This document shows, piece after piece, positions 1 to 14,340 of a DNA stretch of 64,000 nt. The notes beneath the pieces are model-generated. The model ran no database searches, was not told the DNA's origin, and was given only the letters and a program-made list of their open reading frames with translations. This DNA is from Solea solea (taxonomy: Eukaryota > Chordata > Actinopteri > Pleuronectiformes > Soleidae): assembly GCF_958295425.1 (NCBI RefSeq), contig NC_081149.1, positions 13,040,961 through 13,104,960 of the forward strand, in the 5' to 3' direction. Numbering within the stretch: position 1 is the stretch's first letter; every line of letters starts with the position of its first letter. Both the position numbers and the translations under genes were made by a program.

Positions 1-2571
1 AGTTGTGTACTGCAGCTTTGAGAACTACTAGAACTACTAACTATTAGAGCTTTAATGTGCACATATCTAGAGATTGCAGTAAGATACTCCACATCTGTCC
101 TGACCTTAGTCATCCCTTTCAAAGACAATAACAGAGGGGGGGGAAAAAGTGTGATGAAAGATTTTCCACCACATGTCAACCATCTCCTCTGCTTTCTTCC
201 TCCAAGTCTATTAAGACTAATTGATACAATGCAAAAATGCTGATGTCATCTGTTCACAATATGGTCCAGGTGATCTTTTCATGGTTGAACGCCAGTAATG
301 CGCCTCGAGTCACCAGTAAGGACAGGGAATCAGAGATTGGCTGCATCCTGTTTTGCCTGAATTATTCCTGAGGATCTGAGCGTGGCCAGTGTGAGGTGTT
401 GGGACGAAACTGTTTGCTGCAGCTTACAAGAGGACAAACTGTCCTCCCCATTCCCAAAGGCTACGGGTTTATTTCATGCTTTCCTGTCAGGTGTACTGAG
501 GGGGAAGAAAAATCATATTATATACGACCTATGTGACTAGAATACAAACGGGTTGTCACGCCTGCCCTGTCACATTAGCCTACGCGTGTGCACATTCAAA
601 ACATGTTTATGCGGTGCTAAACTTTTGACCTGTAATAAATAACTTAATGATATTGTATCTGTATAAAACACTTGTCATGTTCAGGTAAAAATAAACTATT
701 TACCCCGTTTTAATCGTTATCCTCAAAGAAACCCTTCAAAGCCTTTTATGAAAGGAGCTCAAGTGGATTTTTCCAGATCTACTGGAATCGATACACCTTG
801 CACCCAGAATGGGACGACTTGACATCTGCGCGACCTTCATAATGGGACTCAGTGACCAGTATATGACCTTCCTATTACAGTGTCAGCTCGGTGGAACCAC
901 CCTGCGCTTGAAGCAGCGGATGTAATTTCCTGCTTAAGGCTTCATGACCACCATGAACAAAGTACTATTTCTGTCTGGCCATTAGTGAGACCGAGGGTTT
1001 AGGCTACAGTTAGCATCACGCTGCCGTGCTATCAACTGCAATTTCACAGAGAAGAAACAGGTCCAGTGAGGTGTACTGAGTAAAGTGGTCTCTTCACTTC
1101 TATGCACATTAATTTACTCAACAGCCAGTGAGTAAATACTGATGCATAATGTACCGCTGAACACCCGCCCCCCCGGTCGAGGATATGGACAAACACACTG
1201 GCAAGTTTATGATCACCAGTTGGATATGGATTATCTGTTTATCTACCAAACAGGTGCTTTCCCTGCTTGCCTCCTTTCACATCTGCCAATTAATCGTCAC
1301 CCTGCACCAGGGCCGGCAAGTGTGCTAAATCCTTGGTGCCAGCGGTTCCATGGCGGCAGAGGAGTGTTGCAGAGAGTGATAACCTGGCTGAGATGCCCGG
1401 CAGAGCAGTTACCTGCAGATGTTTTTCAGTCTCACGTTTTACTGGTGCCTGATCAAAACAGGATTTACTCTCTGGCCTCGTGACTGGCAGTCACAGACGA
1501 GGTGTGAAAAGAAAAAAAAGAAGAAAAGAAGTTCTTCGAGTGCAGTAACTCAAACTTCAAACGTCAAATCTCTCTCAAAAAAACACCTCTGGTAGTTTGT
1601 GTTCGACACATATTTCTTATTACTAATTTGTAATCCGGTGTTTTATCCAACAGAGAAAATCACGGTCTTGTTTTATGGAAATCAAAAAAAAGACATTTTT
1701 TTCCATTCCATTTTTTATGTAATCTATCTGTAAGACCCCTGATTACAAAACAAGCTTTTGCCCCCTGACCACAAAGCCACATCCTCTGACCACAGACTCC
1801 TCTCTCAGTTAACAGCCTCTTTGTGGTTGGCATCTACAGCCCTCCCATAAGCCCGTGTAATCTGAGGAGTAATAAATATTAGTCTGGTGGTCCCAGACAT
1901 CCACCGCTTTATCCCAGGTCCCGTCTGCAGTTCTGGTCCGATAAAGGAGTCCATTTACTCTCTATCAATCCTACCTGGTCTGCCTGGTGCCATCTCACAG
2001 TATCAGCACTCAGTTTGGTAAGGTCAACTCCCTAAGAAGCAATTGGCTTATGTCTATTATCTACAAACTCTTTTTTTCTGAACCACATGAACTTGAGAAG
2101 GATGGATGGAGCAGAACCCGGTCCGCCATGAGTCAGACGTATGCTTTTTGGCTTTACGTTTGTAATATATAATAGTGGCTGCAACTGTTTAAATTTTTTT
2201 GCATTTTCGCTTATGTGTCGTGTCTTTAAACGACTACATTCTGTGGCACAAATGACCAAGATTTAATAACAATTCAGGAACCAGCAATTGTTAGGATCTT
2301 TCAGTCAAATCCACAGAAATTGGACGGAATAAACCTGTATTCCACTGAGTAGTTGTTGAGACATTTAATTCTGGAGAAAACGGGTGGATCGGTTGAGCCT
2401 TGACGCCAGCATGGCTAAAACTTTAATACTCAGAATAACTTGGACACTGCATATTCTATGTGCCAATATAATATTATTCTCTTTGCCACTGGGGAAAAAA
2501 CGATTGCTTGATTTCGGGCACAAAAGAACTGTTGTGTTTCTGTAACAATGAAGAGAACAGCATTCACTTGG
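1..2571. other. intergenic, no gene seen
   Basis: No open frame here resembles a known protein and none is flanked by convincing splice sites that would join it to others. The sequence is ordinary AT-rich vertebrate intergenic DNA with short homopolymer runs. I see no repeat family that I recognise. Confidence 0.5.
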
Positions 2572-2645
2572 CATCCATCCATCCATCCATCCATCCATCC
2601 ATTATCTACCGTTCTATCCTCCACATGAGGGTCACGGGCATCCAA
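2572..2645 (+). repeat. CATC microsatellite and start of a dispersed fish repeat
   Basis: About seven CATC units are followed by a stretch reading 'taccgttctatcctcc' and 'acatgagggtcacgggca'. The same sequence, diverged, opens the longer copy at 60865-61080. This is therefore a truncated copy of a dispersed repeat with a simple-repeat head. The class of the element is not clear to me. Confidence 0.55.
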
Positions 2646-4739
2646 TGTATTTTAATTTTGACAAGAACCTGTTTGATAACTGACTGCTGTGTCCCCAAGA
2701 CAGTGACCAAAGAGGGACTGCTATAGGAACAAGAACATGATCTGTAGCCTCTTCAATAAATGAATGCTGCTCTCATATCTCTACAATAATGGATCTCTAC
2801 TCTGTACTCTAATACAAGAGTCTGAAATGCTAAGAGCGCTGCTTGAGAATGTCACCATATTTATAAATGAGGAAGTGTCCATGTGGGTGAATCTTAATCC
2901 GCTAAGACACCACTGAAGATCACTAATAAGACAGACCTTAATGAGAAGAGATGTAGCGGATATGCGATAGAACAGTCATACCCAGCATATGGGTTGAGAA
3001 CCACATACACATTTTCCTATAGTCAAAGTTATTTGTAATTCTGTAACGTACAAGCTAAAATGAATCAATATCATCCTTATCGAAAGTAATTTTAGATGCT
3101 ACAGAAATGTTGTGCACAAACTTGTCCCAATTTATTTTGTGAATTGGTTCCTCATAGTTTGTCATCCTTTACAAAGTGGGTCCCCCGTATGAAAAGCTGG
3201 AGAAAACCCGCAGTAGAAGGTCTATCACTGCAGATCCCAAGGATCAAATCAACTTGTTTTTAGTAATAACGTCTGCCTCATCAATGGTCGTGTCCAGATG
3301 AGAAGGAAACCAAGCAGGGTCCTGGAGCGAGGGGAAGCCGGCGTGCCTGCAGCCAGCGAGTAAGTAGCAGAAAAATGTCTGTTGGGGAAAAGTTGAACAG
3401 CATCTGCTGAAGGGATGTGGTGGTTTTTGCCCCAGGAGTAAAATGGACATCATGTTTCCTCTTATATAACTGCCCTGTTGATTACCACATTTATTCTAAC
3501 CACGCAGCCATTTATTTACTTGGTACAGCTCTCATGGAGCCTGTGGAGATGTTGCTTTCAGGAGTTCATCAATCGTCAGCAGGCAACAGTTTTCACTGCC
3601 CCTTGGAAATGAATGAGCAGCGCACGCTATATCCCCACGGACAGCTTCTCATTTGTTTACTCCCAGCGTACCATTAGACCATCATACATCAGTTTTTACC
3701 TGAACTTGCAGCACAACAACAAATGCCAGGGTTTTCTTTGGAAAATGGACTTCTCCACTTTTCGACAATGTATCATGTTTTTCTTGCTCAATTCACTAAT
3801 GAACCCAATCCATTTACTTGATTATCCTCGCTGCCAAATGTCTACGTGTTGCTGTGGTGAACTATCGCAGCCTCCTGGAGACTGTTTATTGCCTCAAAGG
3901 TTTAGCTTTACCAGTCAAGAGCAAGTAGGGGACGATTAGTTTTCATGAAAGAGGCCACTCCAGAGAACCTACACACTCTCCTATGATGTCATTCTCACCC
4001 CCCCCTGGTGTTTTTCCATTAATCAAGCACTTAAGGAGTAATGGCTGCATTTCTTTGGAGGTTGTGATAAGTGTAGGTAGAGATGAATCAATTAGCTGCT
4101 CAATCAACAAGTACATTAAAAAAAAAGATTGCTCTTAATTCACATGATTCATGATTTCGTTTGTCAAACTACGTCCTATTTTTTTATCAAATGTATTGTC
4201 GCTATCAATCAGAACACATTTAGGCGCGAGGCTAAAAGCACCACGGTTGCTCTGACAGTTGCTTGTGCTGGAAAAGAGAAAGAGGAACTTCTCTAATGCT
4301 AATTCAACTGCACGGACCCAGCAAATAAATAATGTAAATGTTGAATATTTAAAAATTAGAAAGAGGAATGAACCTTGTAGCAGGCTGCACAGTTGCTTGT
4401 TGTAGACTTTGACTGAGTGTTCAGTGAGTGCTGTACAGCAGCCACTGCAGTGGCACAGGCTGCATTCACCCGGCAGGCTAAGGGGCCATGGGAACCAGGA
4501 CCACCGTAATGGAAATGTGCAGATATGATCCAGTCAGACCACTTGGCTGTAGACAGATTCAGGTCACTATTTATGCTTTCCATAACTTGGTTATCTTGGG
4601 CTACCTCAGGCTCTGAATGGATGCATTGCATTTATGTTGTGCCCCTAGGTTAAGTCTTTCCAATCGGCACAGCTAAGAGGTGATGGAGTGTCCCAAGACA
4701 TTTACAGACACAAGACTCGGATCTTTCCTTTCTCTTCCT
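2646..4739. other. intergenic, no gene seen
   Basis: Several open frames of 60-110 codons occur on both strands. None shows a recognisable domain, and they overlap one another, as expected by chance at this length. Nothing else is supported. Confidence 0.45.
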
Positions 4740-4782
4740 CACACACACACACACACACACAGACACACACACACACACACAG
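4740..4782. repeat. (CA)n microsatellite
   Basis: A CA dinucleotide run of about 43 bases with one interruption (CAGACA) near its middle. Confidence 0.95.
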
Positions 4783-7700
4783 CCACGGTGAGTAGTTTGC
4801 CTCAGGAGAATGAAAGCCGTTCGTCTTACAGAGTAAATTCAAACATAATAGAGAGAGATTCATGTCCCTGTTCCCCAGCTGCTTTAAAAAAAAAAAAACA
4901 CTCCATTATTAACACTGATGAACTGCTCACAACTTGCACATTAATATTCTCAACTTGAAACAGGGAGTAAATCCCCAAAAAACGGCACGAGATTAAAATT
5001 TTATGAAGCATTTATGGAGACATTTCGGTTCACTCAACAATCCTTTAAGATAAAGCATTAGATAAATTCCCCGTTCACTAAATACCTCCTCTCAACAACA
5101 ACGGCTCAGTTAGCTTAGATGGCAAAGACTCGACAGGCTTTTAAAGACTTACGCATTAACTCAAGTACGGTTTAAAACCATTTCTCTCATTTTCAGGCAA
5201 AAAAGCATATTCATATTCGTTAGAAAACGATTTTCCAGTCTTCAATCCCAGACATTGGTTCATCACTTTAGGCAAGTACCTACTTTTTAATAGATGGATG
5301 GATTGTGTATGAGTCGGGACTTTCATATTGCGCATTGTCTCTGTACATGACCATTATAACGGTTCAGTGATGGCACACAGTAGTGATACATCCCAGCTGT
5401 AACCATCTGACAGCCAGCTGACCACAATCCCTCACTCATTTCTTGCTACAACAATACTGCTGAAAGCGGTTCTCATCCATGCAGAGCTCCCGAACACAGT
5501 GGTGAAACTCGCCAAGTTAGGTGCGGCTCCGTAAGTTCCACACATGATGGCAGAGGTTCCAACAACAGAGAGAGCAAAACCAAGCTTAGCCAAGGTTGAT
5601 GGTGAAAAGAAATACCCATTACTTCAAAATCTTTAGGCCAAAATACAGCGACTTTCATCCATTGCGTCACAAAAGTATACAAAGTGTCTTAAAATCTTAT
5701 TCAGTTCCAGTTAATGATAAGAGTGTTCCTGACTGAGTGACTGAGCTGAGCAGTAGCTTCATCCGCTGAAGTAGCATCTTGGTTGGCATAACTGATGCAG
5801 GCCATTCAGAGCCACGTAAATGAAGTGTAACTGACAGGGTTTTGATAATCACACTTGAAAATGGCTTCAGGGAGTCTTGCTGTCGAGTGCTCAATGATCC
5901 CAACTGTGCCATTAACACGATGGGCAATTAGAGTTTGGCGGGTAGAGATCGACAGAGATCATCAGCTTTCGCAGACGTTAGGCTTATACCATCAGCAATC
6001 ATATTTTTCCTTTAGAAAAAAAAAAAAAAAAAGCATCATTACATTTTAATGTAACAGGAAAGACTAAACCATCAGGAACCTTACTCAGTATATAAGGGGA
6101 GCATTCAACTAGAATTTAGGGGGTGACTGGAAACAGGGGTAGATGCATCTGTGTTGTCAGTTTAGGCTGTGAGGGGCTAACATTTCCTCAATACTCCAGA
6201 AATGTGCTCATATAAGAAAAGTTCATTTGTAATTCTATGCATATTTTGTCAGAGATATGTCCACATTGCTCATTATGCCAGGGTTTCTTGCTTTATTACG
6301 TGATTACAATTTACAAAATGTATCCGTTAAACACAGCAAACACATCGCAAAATATTCAAGCTGCAATTACGTATGGCACATTCATTCGCATGCATTTGAT
6401 AGATCGTCTTGGAATTGCTCTTTATTTGTGATGAAACGTCAGAGGAACCTTGCTGTGTGTACTTGGCACAGATAGAAGAGATGCACAGCACTACATCTGT
6501 GCAGTGGTGCTGCTCTGAGATTAATCCTCGGTTTTGCAACAAAAGCTTTCCCTGATCTCTCTGTAAATGTTCCGTTTCATTCATGGCAGGGTTTCCGAGT
6601 GCCAGAAAAGTACCAAAAGTACTGTTCGCCGTCATCGGCAAAAAATAACGCTATCTTCTATAGAGCTTCTTTCATCAAGGAGACACATTTCTAAAAGAGA
6701 TTAAAGGGTCTAAGTTACAACTTAAGTTGATCTTATCTGTCAGTGGTAACAACACAAAAAAAAAACCTCAAAGATAGACAAAGTTTCTATCTCTGTCCTT
6801 GTCTCTGCATCGTGTCTGTCACTCTGTGTCCTGATCTCAGTCAGTTCTCAAGAACTTATTTCCTCTGACTTTGTGGTTTCTATATTTCACACACTGTACA
6901 CTTCACAGCTGTGACTGCCCAGCTCTCCGAGCTTGGAGTTTGTAAGGCACAAAGGAGGATTGTGGTGATGGGAAGTCGACAAGGGGAGAAAGCAGCAGGG
7001 AGTTATCTTTGGATGCCGGGTTGTAATAATTCCGCGCTGCCTGGCACAGGAAACAGTGTGTAGAACGCTGTAGATTGACTGGAACAAGGTGAGCCGTCCA
7101 AACAGTGCTGGGCGGAAAAGAACGAGAGGGAAAATAAAAAGTGCAACAGCTAATTTACACCATGTCCAGTGAGAAGAGGACAGAGCGCAAACAGCTCTTG
7201 TCGTGGTTTCGTCTGTTTCTGCCAAATCCACGGCTTGAACATCTGTCGTTGAATGGCTATCTGAGCTCTCCTGACCGCAGACAGGCCCAACACAAACATG
7301 GGTTTCTGTGGGTTCATGTACATTTGATTTTTAATGGGGTTTGCACAGAGGGGTGCCTAACCCCAATCACCATAATGTGGTGGTGCAAATGATGCAAGGG
7401 AGTCATAGCTTTTCAAAAGTCTGCAGAATTATTATTAGTTTATCTAATATGTGTGACATTCATTCTGTTTTGATTAACTTTCATTGCTCTTGGTTTCAAG
7501 AGGACAACAAATAGACTACATTATTTAAAGTGTATGATTGGAGTTGATTCATGTTGATTCACGTTTGTTTCCAGGACTAACTTCTGTTTTATGTGGTGCT
7601 TTGTCAAAAATCAGCGGGTACAAATATGCAAAAGAAATATTGTGTAAGTAGTTTAAGCTTTTAGGACGTTTGGGTGACATTAGGGAAAGATCATAGCGGG

Positions 7701-8653
7701 GGTAAAGCCTTACAGACAGAGCACACATTAATCCTTGACTTTTTCCTTGAAATGTGTCTACCTTTATGCTTTGCAGAAGTGTTTGATATATTCTCTGAGG
7801 GGATTTACAAAAACCTGATTACTCACTTGGTTGTTCCGTCTGTTGGATTTCCGGATCGTCTCGAAGCTTGATTACGTTAGAGGTTTGTAAAAGAGGACCA
7901 AAAAATTGCAGAGTAGGGATTAAACGAAAAACCGACAAAAGATAAAAAAAACAAAACAAAAAAAAAAAAACAGGAATACACACAAGGCAAGGAAGTAAAA
8001 CCAGCGAAGAGAAAGAACTATGTAAAAGAGGAAATGAAATAATGACATACACACCAGAGGACCTAAAAAGCAAAACAACCACGACTATCTTGAAAAATCT
8101 TAAAAATCTAAATTTGAAAAACAGCAGTTTCACAAAGAGAAGGAACTAACTGTCCAAAATATAACAACACAATCACATGTCCAAACAGACACTTTCAGAA
8201 GACCAAAGTGTCTTCAGGGTCTTCATGAGTGCATAATAAATTGTGTTGCATTTCGAGCCAACAGCCCACACAGCAGCTTTCACAACATCTGTTATAAACT
8301 ATATTTTATTATATAACTATATTGAGACCTATTCATATTAAATCAAGCTGTTTCACAAAATGTAAATCAGTGGGTTAATACATGATTATAATGGAGCATA
8401 ATTAAGTTAAATAAGGGTTTGTTTGTTATGATCAGACATGATTGCAAACCTGGAAATTGCTGCAGCATCAACATTTTGCCACGTTCATTTCTTTATAATT
8501 AATAATGTGTCCTCATTATGCTGATAAACAACATCATCTGCGTAGCGTTGTGTTCGCTCTAAAAGGTATTTGCTGTTAGAAATTTGCATTCTGGTCTAGG
8601 AGACAGGGTTACGTGATGTCTGCAGCCAAACTAAGCACGGACTCAACAGACAT

Positions 8654-8657
<4 letters not shown>
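4783..8657. other. intergenic, no gene seen
   Basis: AT-rich DNA with A-runs near 6017, 6756 and 7960. No coding exon or recognised repeat family could be supported on either strand. Confidence 0.45.

Positions 8658-8688
<31 letters not shown>
8658..8688. repeat. (CA)n microsatellite
   Basis: An uninterrupted CA run of about 30 bases. Confidence 0.95.
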
Positions 8689-8689
<1 letters not shown>

Positions 8690-11069
8690 CGTTCACATGC
8701 AGAATCAACAGAGCCTGAGCTCGGCTCTGAGTCACCGAGTTCTACAAGAGCTTTCTTTTTTTTTCTAATTTAGAGCCACGTTACATCATCAGTGAGGACA
8801 GAGACGCCTGAGGCCGCAGGGCCGCCCTTCTTCACAGAGCCATCACTAATGAGCAGCAGTAAAAAAAAAAAAACAGCAGAAGTAGAATAAACAATTATTC
8901 TACCTATAAAAAGATTTGTATTATTGTTATTAGTCAACCTGTGGCCCAGTTGCAGCAGTACTTTATAGATGTGACGAAAGTTTTAAACCTGCTCCCCTTC
9001 CCTCAAACTTTCATTCCGTGTTTTATTTTATTCCCTGTGCAAATTACAATTACACAAATCTGTCATCCAGCCCTTTTCATCATTTTATTTGAATGTTTTC
9101 ACCTGACATATACTGCTAAATGGTGTACTAAATAATATTTATTGAAATTACATATGTCAAACTTAACTGTGGACGGACTGGAAATCAATGAATTGTTCAG
9201 CTGCATCATGTTAAAAAAAAAAACACCACCAAACAACACATTGATCTTTTAATGAGTGGTAGCATTGAATTCAACATATTATGCAATTACACACGCATAT
9301 ACACTTCCAAACAATTATACACTATGTACAAAGAATGTAATTAGACAAAGGGCATACGCTGTGCGTTACCGTCTCACCCACTTCAGTGACCTTTCCCGTT
9401 TTTGTCCGTGAATGTGTGTAAAACAGCTCAGGCTTCATCATCTGCAATTCATTAGATAAAAAGGTCAGCAAGCGAACAATCTGCCTCCACTTCTGACCCT
9501 CACAACAACCTCCCTACTTTGTGACTTCTAAGGAGGCTCCACGGCTTTTCTTTCCCATCGGTGCTCCAGTGTCCACAGCGTGGATCGTGCCGTGGCACAG
9601 GTTTTATACTTGCTGTCAGCGAGCTGTTTGATTATGCATGTTTCTGTATCACCTTGTTTTCCTTCGGCACCGTGACTGTCAGCAGAGTCTGCTGTAATAA
9701 AAAGCAGAAGAAAAAAAAAGGTGTTGTGACGATTTAATTCATCTCTTAGCCTCGCTGTGGTCGAGGCACCCATTAAAAGCAGCATCAGCACACTGGAGAC
9801 TCTGACGAAAACAGCACCAGGGCCGTGAGGGCAGCTGAATAATCAGGAGAGATGATTGCTTTTTACCTCTTTTACCCCAAACTCAAGCTGTGCCATGGGA
9901 GAGTGACTTTGCCTTAAGTGTTTCATGAATATATGTTATATGCATGAGGATTCTTTATATTTAAGTGCACAATTAATTCGATTTTAGAAATTTAAAAAAG
10001 CAAAGCAGATATTATAATATAGTCTCCTGAGAGGACAATTGCATTACTTAGATTACATGAAGCATGTAAAGATATTGTATGGCGCTGGAACCATGAGAAT
10101 ACAGATGAGCTGTGTTCTGTTTTTTAATTAAAGTCGGCTTCCTAAATGTGTTTGTTCAACACTTTATCATGTTTTTTTTGTTTGTTGTTGTGGAAGCCTG
10201 GGAGGAAAATGATTTTTAAAACTCCAGTGCAGTAGGAATCTGGAAGTGTAGCCTGTCACTCCACCTTCACAATCTGAACTCCCGGCACCATGTTGAGATT
10301 TTGCAACTGGAAATTTAGTGTCACTTTATCGTCTATTTTCTTCTCATTGGAAATAAAGTTTACAAAATTGACACCATGCGCAACTGAAGACCTGAAACTA
10401 ACGACAAGCAAGATTATTTATGTGAGAGAAAATTCTAATCTTCAGCATATACTTGAAGTTTAATTACTCACATATTCTTATAACCAGACCCGGTGTACAG
10501 TATTAACAGCCATAACGTACGATAAGACACGTATTAGGCGCCTTTCAAGGTTCCCTCCCTATAGATACCAAGGCTCCAGGCATCTGGACCGTATACACTA
10601 TCTCAAGTCTTACTAATTATATGTATCAGACCGGCACGGCACGGCCTTAACTGTTCAGATGTCAGGCATTGTCTCAGATCTCCTCGGATCTGAGCTGTCT
10701 ACAATAACATCTTTCAACTTATCTCATTACTGACTCCAGAGGTTCCATCATAGGCCATCTCACCTTATCATCAAACATCTCTGCAACAATTTACTCCTCA
10801 GGAGCTCTCTGTGCAACAGTGGAGTCGCCCCCTTGTAGGCAACTTAGTGATTGACAGGTGCACCAGTGAATTAAGCCCTTCGGCCTTAATGAAATAATTG
10901 GTTGTTTGTTACAATATTGCAAGGGCAACAGACCCAGCAATTTTCTCTTTTATTTCCAGACAACTGTATTTATTCATTGCTATGAATGTGAATTTCACCA
11001 AATAAAATAAAAAGTGTCCTAGAAACAAAGTATAACTATGACGTTCAAATATAAACAAATCAAATGATT
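8689..11069. other. intergenic, no gene seen
   Basis: No gene is supported. The part from about 10480 to 10900 is less AT-rich than its surroundings and could be an old repeat. I could not recognise its ends. Confidence 0.4.
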
Positions 11070-11165
11070 GTCAAATGAGTTCACACGTTGCTGATTACGC
11101 AACTCCCCAGGTCTCTCTCTGTGTTTCTCTATGTTGCAGTGTTTTCTAATTAAAACGGTCAATAA
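11070..11165 (+). repeat. dispersed repeat copy 1 (shared with 16440, 31967 and 61185)
   Basis: Contains 'tgagttcacac', 'gctgattac' and 'ctctctctgtgtttctc' followed by a 'gcagtgttt' block. The same order of blocks recurs at 16440-16700, 31967-32190 and 61185-61290. The copies are diverged and truncated at different points, which suggests an old interspersed element rather than a recent duplication. I cannot name the family. Confidence 0.5.
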
Positions 11166-12866
11166 AAAGCAGTAGGCTGCTTGGCTACTCAAATGTCTAT
11201 GGGTTAACAAATAACAAAAAATAATAATAGTAATAATAAGAAAAAGAAAATAAGCCATCAGCCGTCAACCGTAACGTGCACAAAAACTGGAGGCAGAAAA
11301 CTACAAACTCAAATAAGCCTAATTGTTTTTCCCAATTTTTCCTCTCATCGTGCCAATCTAAGATAACCAGCTGTCAGCGGTAGCTTCACTCGCCGTCCAA
11401 ACACCAGAGTGGAATCAGCTTGTGTCAATTTTGTTCCAAAGTTGTAATCATTCCAGTGTGTGATCAATATAAAAACCCTTGGAGGAAATGATTGTGATTC
11501 CGACAAGAATGTGAATCACGATTACCATGAAAGGGTCACTCAGAATGTAGACCTGCTGCCCGCCAGTTCACTCTGTGTTCGTATGATCTTTTGGGCGAGT
11601 TTGCAGATGTGCAAGGAAACATTTCCACAGCTGTCCTGCCCACACATGAAGCATACATGCAGTGGAAGGAGAGCACGCCTGCTTCTGCTTCTCAGCTCAC
11701 TGTAACCACAAACTGCAAAAGAGTTGTGGTGCCTGCTGGAAGTCATCATGCAGTGCTCAAAGCCAATAAAAGGATGCCAGGAGTTAACATCCTGCGACCC
11801 TTTCACACTTACTCTTAGTACACCGCTTTACTCCTGCTGTGGTGGGATTTTGGAGAGCGACTTGTCACATTTACCACATTAGGTAGTCGACTGAGGCCTG
11901 AAAAGCCTCTCTCGCAGGCTCTTCACCGTGGGGTTTTATATTTCCACCGTACGGGTGAATCTCAACAGGGATAATGAATCAATTAGAGGTTAAAGAGGCT
12001 TAGTGCTCTCAGCTGAGTGGGATTAATGGTCACCATCTCAGTGATGACGTGGCACTGTTTCCACCAGGGAACCGGATGCTTAGAGGCTGCACGCAGACAG
12101 AGTTAAGGCCAGATAGCATCCAGGTTGCAGTGTATCTCCAAATTGTTAGCCTGGGAATAAGCACGGCCCTGTTGTTCTGGCTGAACCTAATAAACACAAG
12201 CAATATTTCCATTCAAGCCCGTCGTATCTCTCAAGTATCATTTTCCTGGATCATTTACCTTTTTTCATTCTTTCCCCCCTTGAGATTTTTCATCCGAGAA
12301 TCACTGCACATAAAATGCAAATAACCCCAGTGATGACAGTGGCAATCACATCCTCCATTCCAACCACTGCCGTATCTCAACGGCTGTCATCAAGAGCCCA
12401 CGTTGGGAAACACGTGCGCACAGAGAGTACAGCGCATTGTTTTACCTTTTTTGGCATCATATGGATGTGCACCTCTTTAGTTATACTATCAGAAATAAAC
12501 ACACGGTAGTAAACAAAATGCTGTGATGAATTAGTCTACAGTCACATTTAAAGGCAGAAAACACATCTTGGTAGTTTACATTAGTTTGAGAGAGAAAAGG
12601 AACCACAGGAAAGAAAGGTGATGTAACTGAAATGCAGGAAATCCAATATGTAAACAAAAATACCAAGTACTTGTTATGATATTAAAAAATATTGTTGTCA
12701 ATCCTGGAGGTGGAGCTGTTTATACCCACAGTGCAGTAGCTACCAACTGTTAAAGTAACTCAATTTGTCTTGTTACATTATTATTATGATGAGGCTTACA
12801 GAGTCAAGGCCATTTTATTTATCTAGCTCATCTCTATTTATTATCAGTTATTTTCATGTCAATTAA
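11166..12866. other. intergenic, no gene seen
   Basis: Overlapping open frames lie on both strands around 11460-11820 and 12030-12510. None has a recognisable domain. Nothing is supported as a gene. Confidence 0.4.
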
Positions 12867-12892
12867 GTAAAGTAAAGTAAAGTAAAGTAAAA
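12867..12892 (+). repeat. (GTAAA)n microsatellite
   Basis: About five GTAAA units directly upstream of the L2-like LINE fragment. Confidence 0.9.
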
Positions 12893-12904
12893 AATCTATA
12901 AGGA

Positions 12905-13560
12905 AACTGTGCTGGTAAAATACTGTGCTAAATACATGTCGGAGCAGCTCGTTGGGTATGAAGCATCCAGACCCCTCAGGTCGTCAGGGACAGGTTTACT
13001 CAGTGTCCCCGGGGTCAGAACCAACCGGGGCGAAGCTGCATTTAGCTTCTATGGTCCTCACCTGTGGAACAAGCTCCCTGAACACCTGAGGTGTGCACAA
13101 ACTGTCAGCTTGTTTAAATCAGGGTTGAAAACATTATTGCTAACTGCAGCTTTCTGATATTGCCACTACTTTAACTTTCATATCTGCTTGTTTAACGATT
13201 TTAAATTACATTCCAATGTTTCATTAATTTGAAGTTGACAGATGCTTTATCTGTTCGGTGTTTCTCTGAAGAAAATGTAAAAGAGCACTTGTCGATTCTT
13301 GGAGACTCGGGGGACCGTGTGGGAGTGTAAGTCCTGTGACTTATTTCATTTGCACATCGGGGACAAATAAGGGAGGGCAAACACAGAACAGAGGAAAAAT
13401 TCTTCGTCTGCTTGATTTTAAATTGTTGTTAAATTGTTTTTATTTCTATAATTGATTTTTTAATTGATTTTGTTTTAATTTCCAACGTATTTACTTGCCT
13501 CTGTAGAGCACTATGTGTAAGAATGGCACTATACAAATAAACTTGCCTCGCCTTGGTAAA
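12905..13560 (+). mobile_element. L2-like LINE, 3' end of ORF2 with 3' UTR
   Basis: The frame 12909-13157 encodes the typical C-terminal end of the reverse-transcriptase protein of fish L2-like LINEs. Visible hallmarks are 'RSSGTGLLSVP', 'GEAAFSFYGPHLWNKLPE' and 'LFKSGLKTLLL', followed by a stop. About 340 bases downstream the sequence 'gcactatacaaataaacttg' matches the usual 3' tail of such elements. The endonuclease and most of the reverse transcriptase are missing, so this is a 5'-truncated dead copy. It should not be read as a host gene. Confidence 0.85.
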
Positions 13561-14139
13561 ATGCTGCCTTTGACCATGTGAGGAACGTTACAAGCAGGCC
13601 TAGGGGGAAACCTGATCGCACCATGAATGTGGAGACTCCCACTTTCCAAACCACCAGCAACAAATGGTACAACAATCAATTTTAAAGGTTTATTTAAAAA
13701 CAAGCACAAAATGTCTGCTGGCAGTCTGGCTGTGAGCTGTGAGTGGTTCAAGGGAAGTCCAGTGCAGCTGTGATGATCAGCCCTCTTGTACTGAAACTTC
13801 CTGTGCAGGACCAATCAGCTCCCAGGATCCACCCACTCACACACACACACACACATAATTCAATCAAGTGTGCACACCTGCAACCCATCTCACACTCACA
13901 TGCAGACACACAGAAGAAACCACCACCCTGGTGTCTTAACAGGAAAAAAAACGTCATTGGGAAGTATACTGAGAAGTCATTACTAATGAAAACCTGTCGT
14001 TTAGAAGATGAGAATTAAGAAAATAATTCTTAGTATGTGTACACATAATTAAATTTAGTTTGGTAGCTCTTGGCTACAAAGCAATACTTATATTTTATGA
14101 GCTTATCTTCATAGCTTTAAATAAATGTGATATTAGTGC
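13561..14139. other. intergenic with a short CA run
   Basis: No gene is supported. A (CA)n run of about 20 bases lies at 13836-13855. Confidence 0.45.
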
Positions 14140-14340
14140 ATAGCAGTCTTGTATAAAGTACCTAAAAGGGATACTTCAATAAAATAAAAGTATCTTACCA
14201 GAAAATAACACTGGTAGAAGTCACTCTTTGTATAATATTACTTAAATAAAAGTCTTCAAGTATATGACATTTATTGTACTTAAGTATCAAAAGTATAAAA
14301 TGTACTTAAGTTTTAGAGGTAAAAGTATTTATAAAAAAAA
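14140..14340 (-). repeat. dispersed 'AAGTA/TACTT'-rich fish repeat
   Basis: The sequence repeatedly uses 'acttaagta', 'agtatcttacc' and 'aaaagtctt' in an order that I associate with a common dispersed repeat of fish genomes. It ends in an A-run at about 14342. Terminal inverted repeats and target duplications were not found, so the class and the exact ends are uncertain. Confidence 0.45.

Noticed and set aside
5473..5927. Two minus-strand open frames considered as possible exons
   Set aside because: No recognisable protein and no consistent splice sites joining them.
10480..10900. Possible LTR or old element in less AT-rich sequence
   Set aside because: I could not find paired ends, a target duplication or coding remnants.
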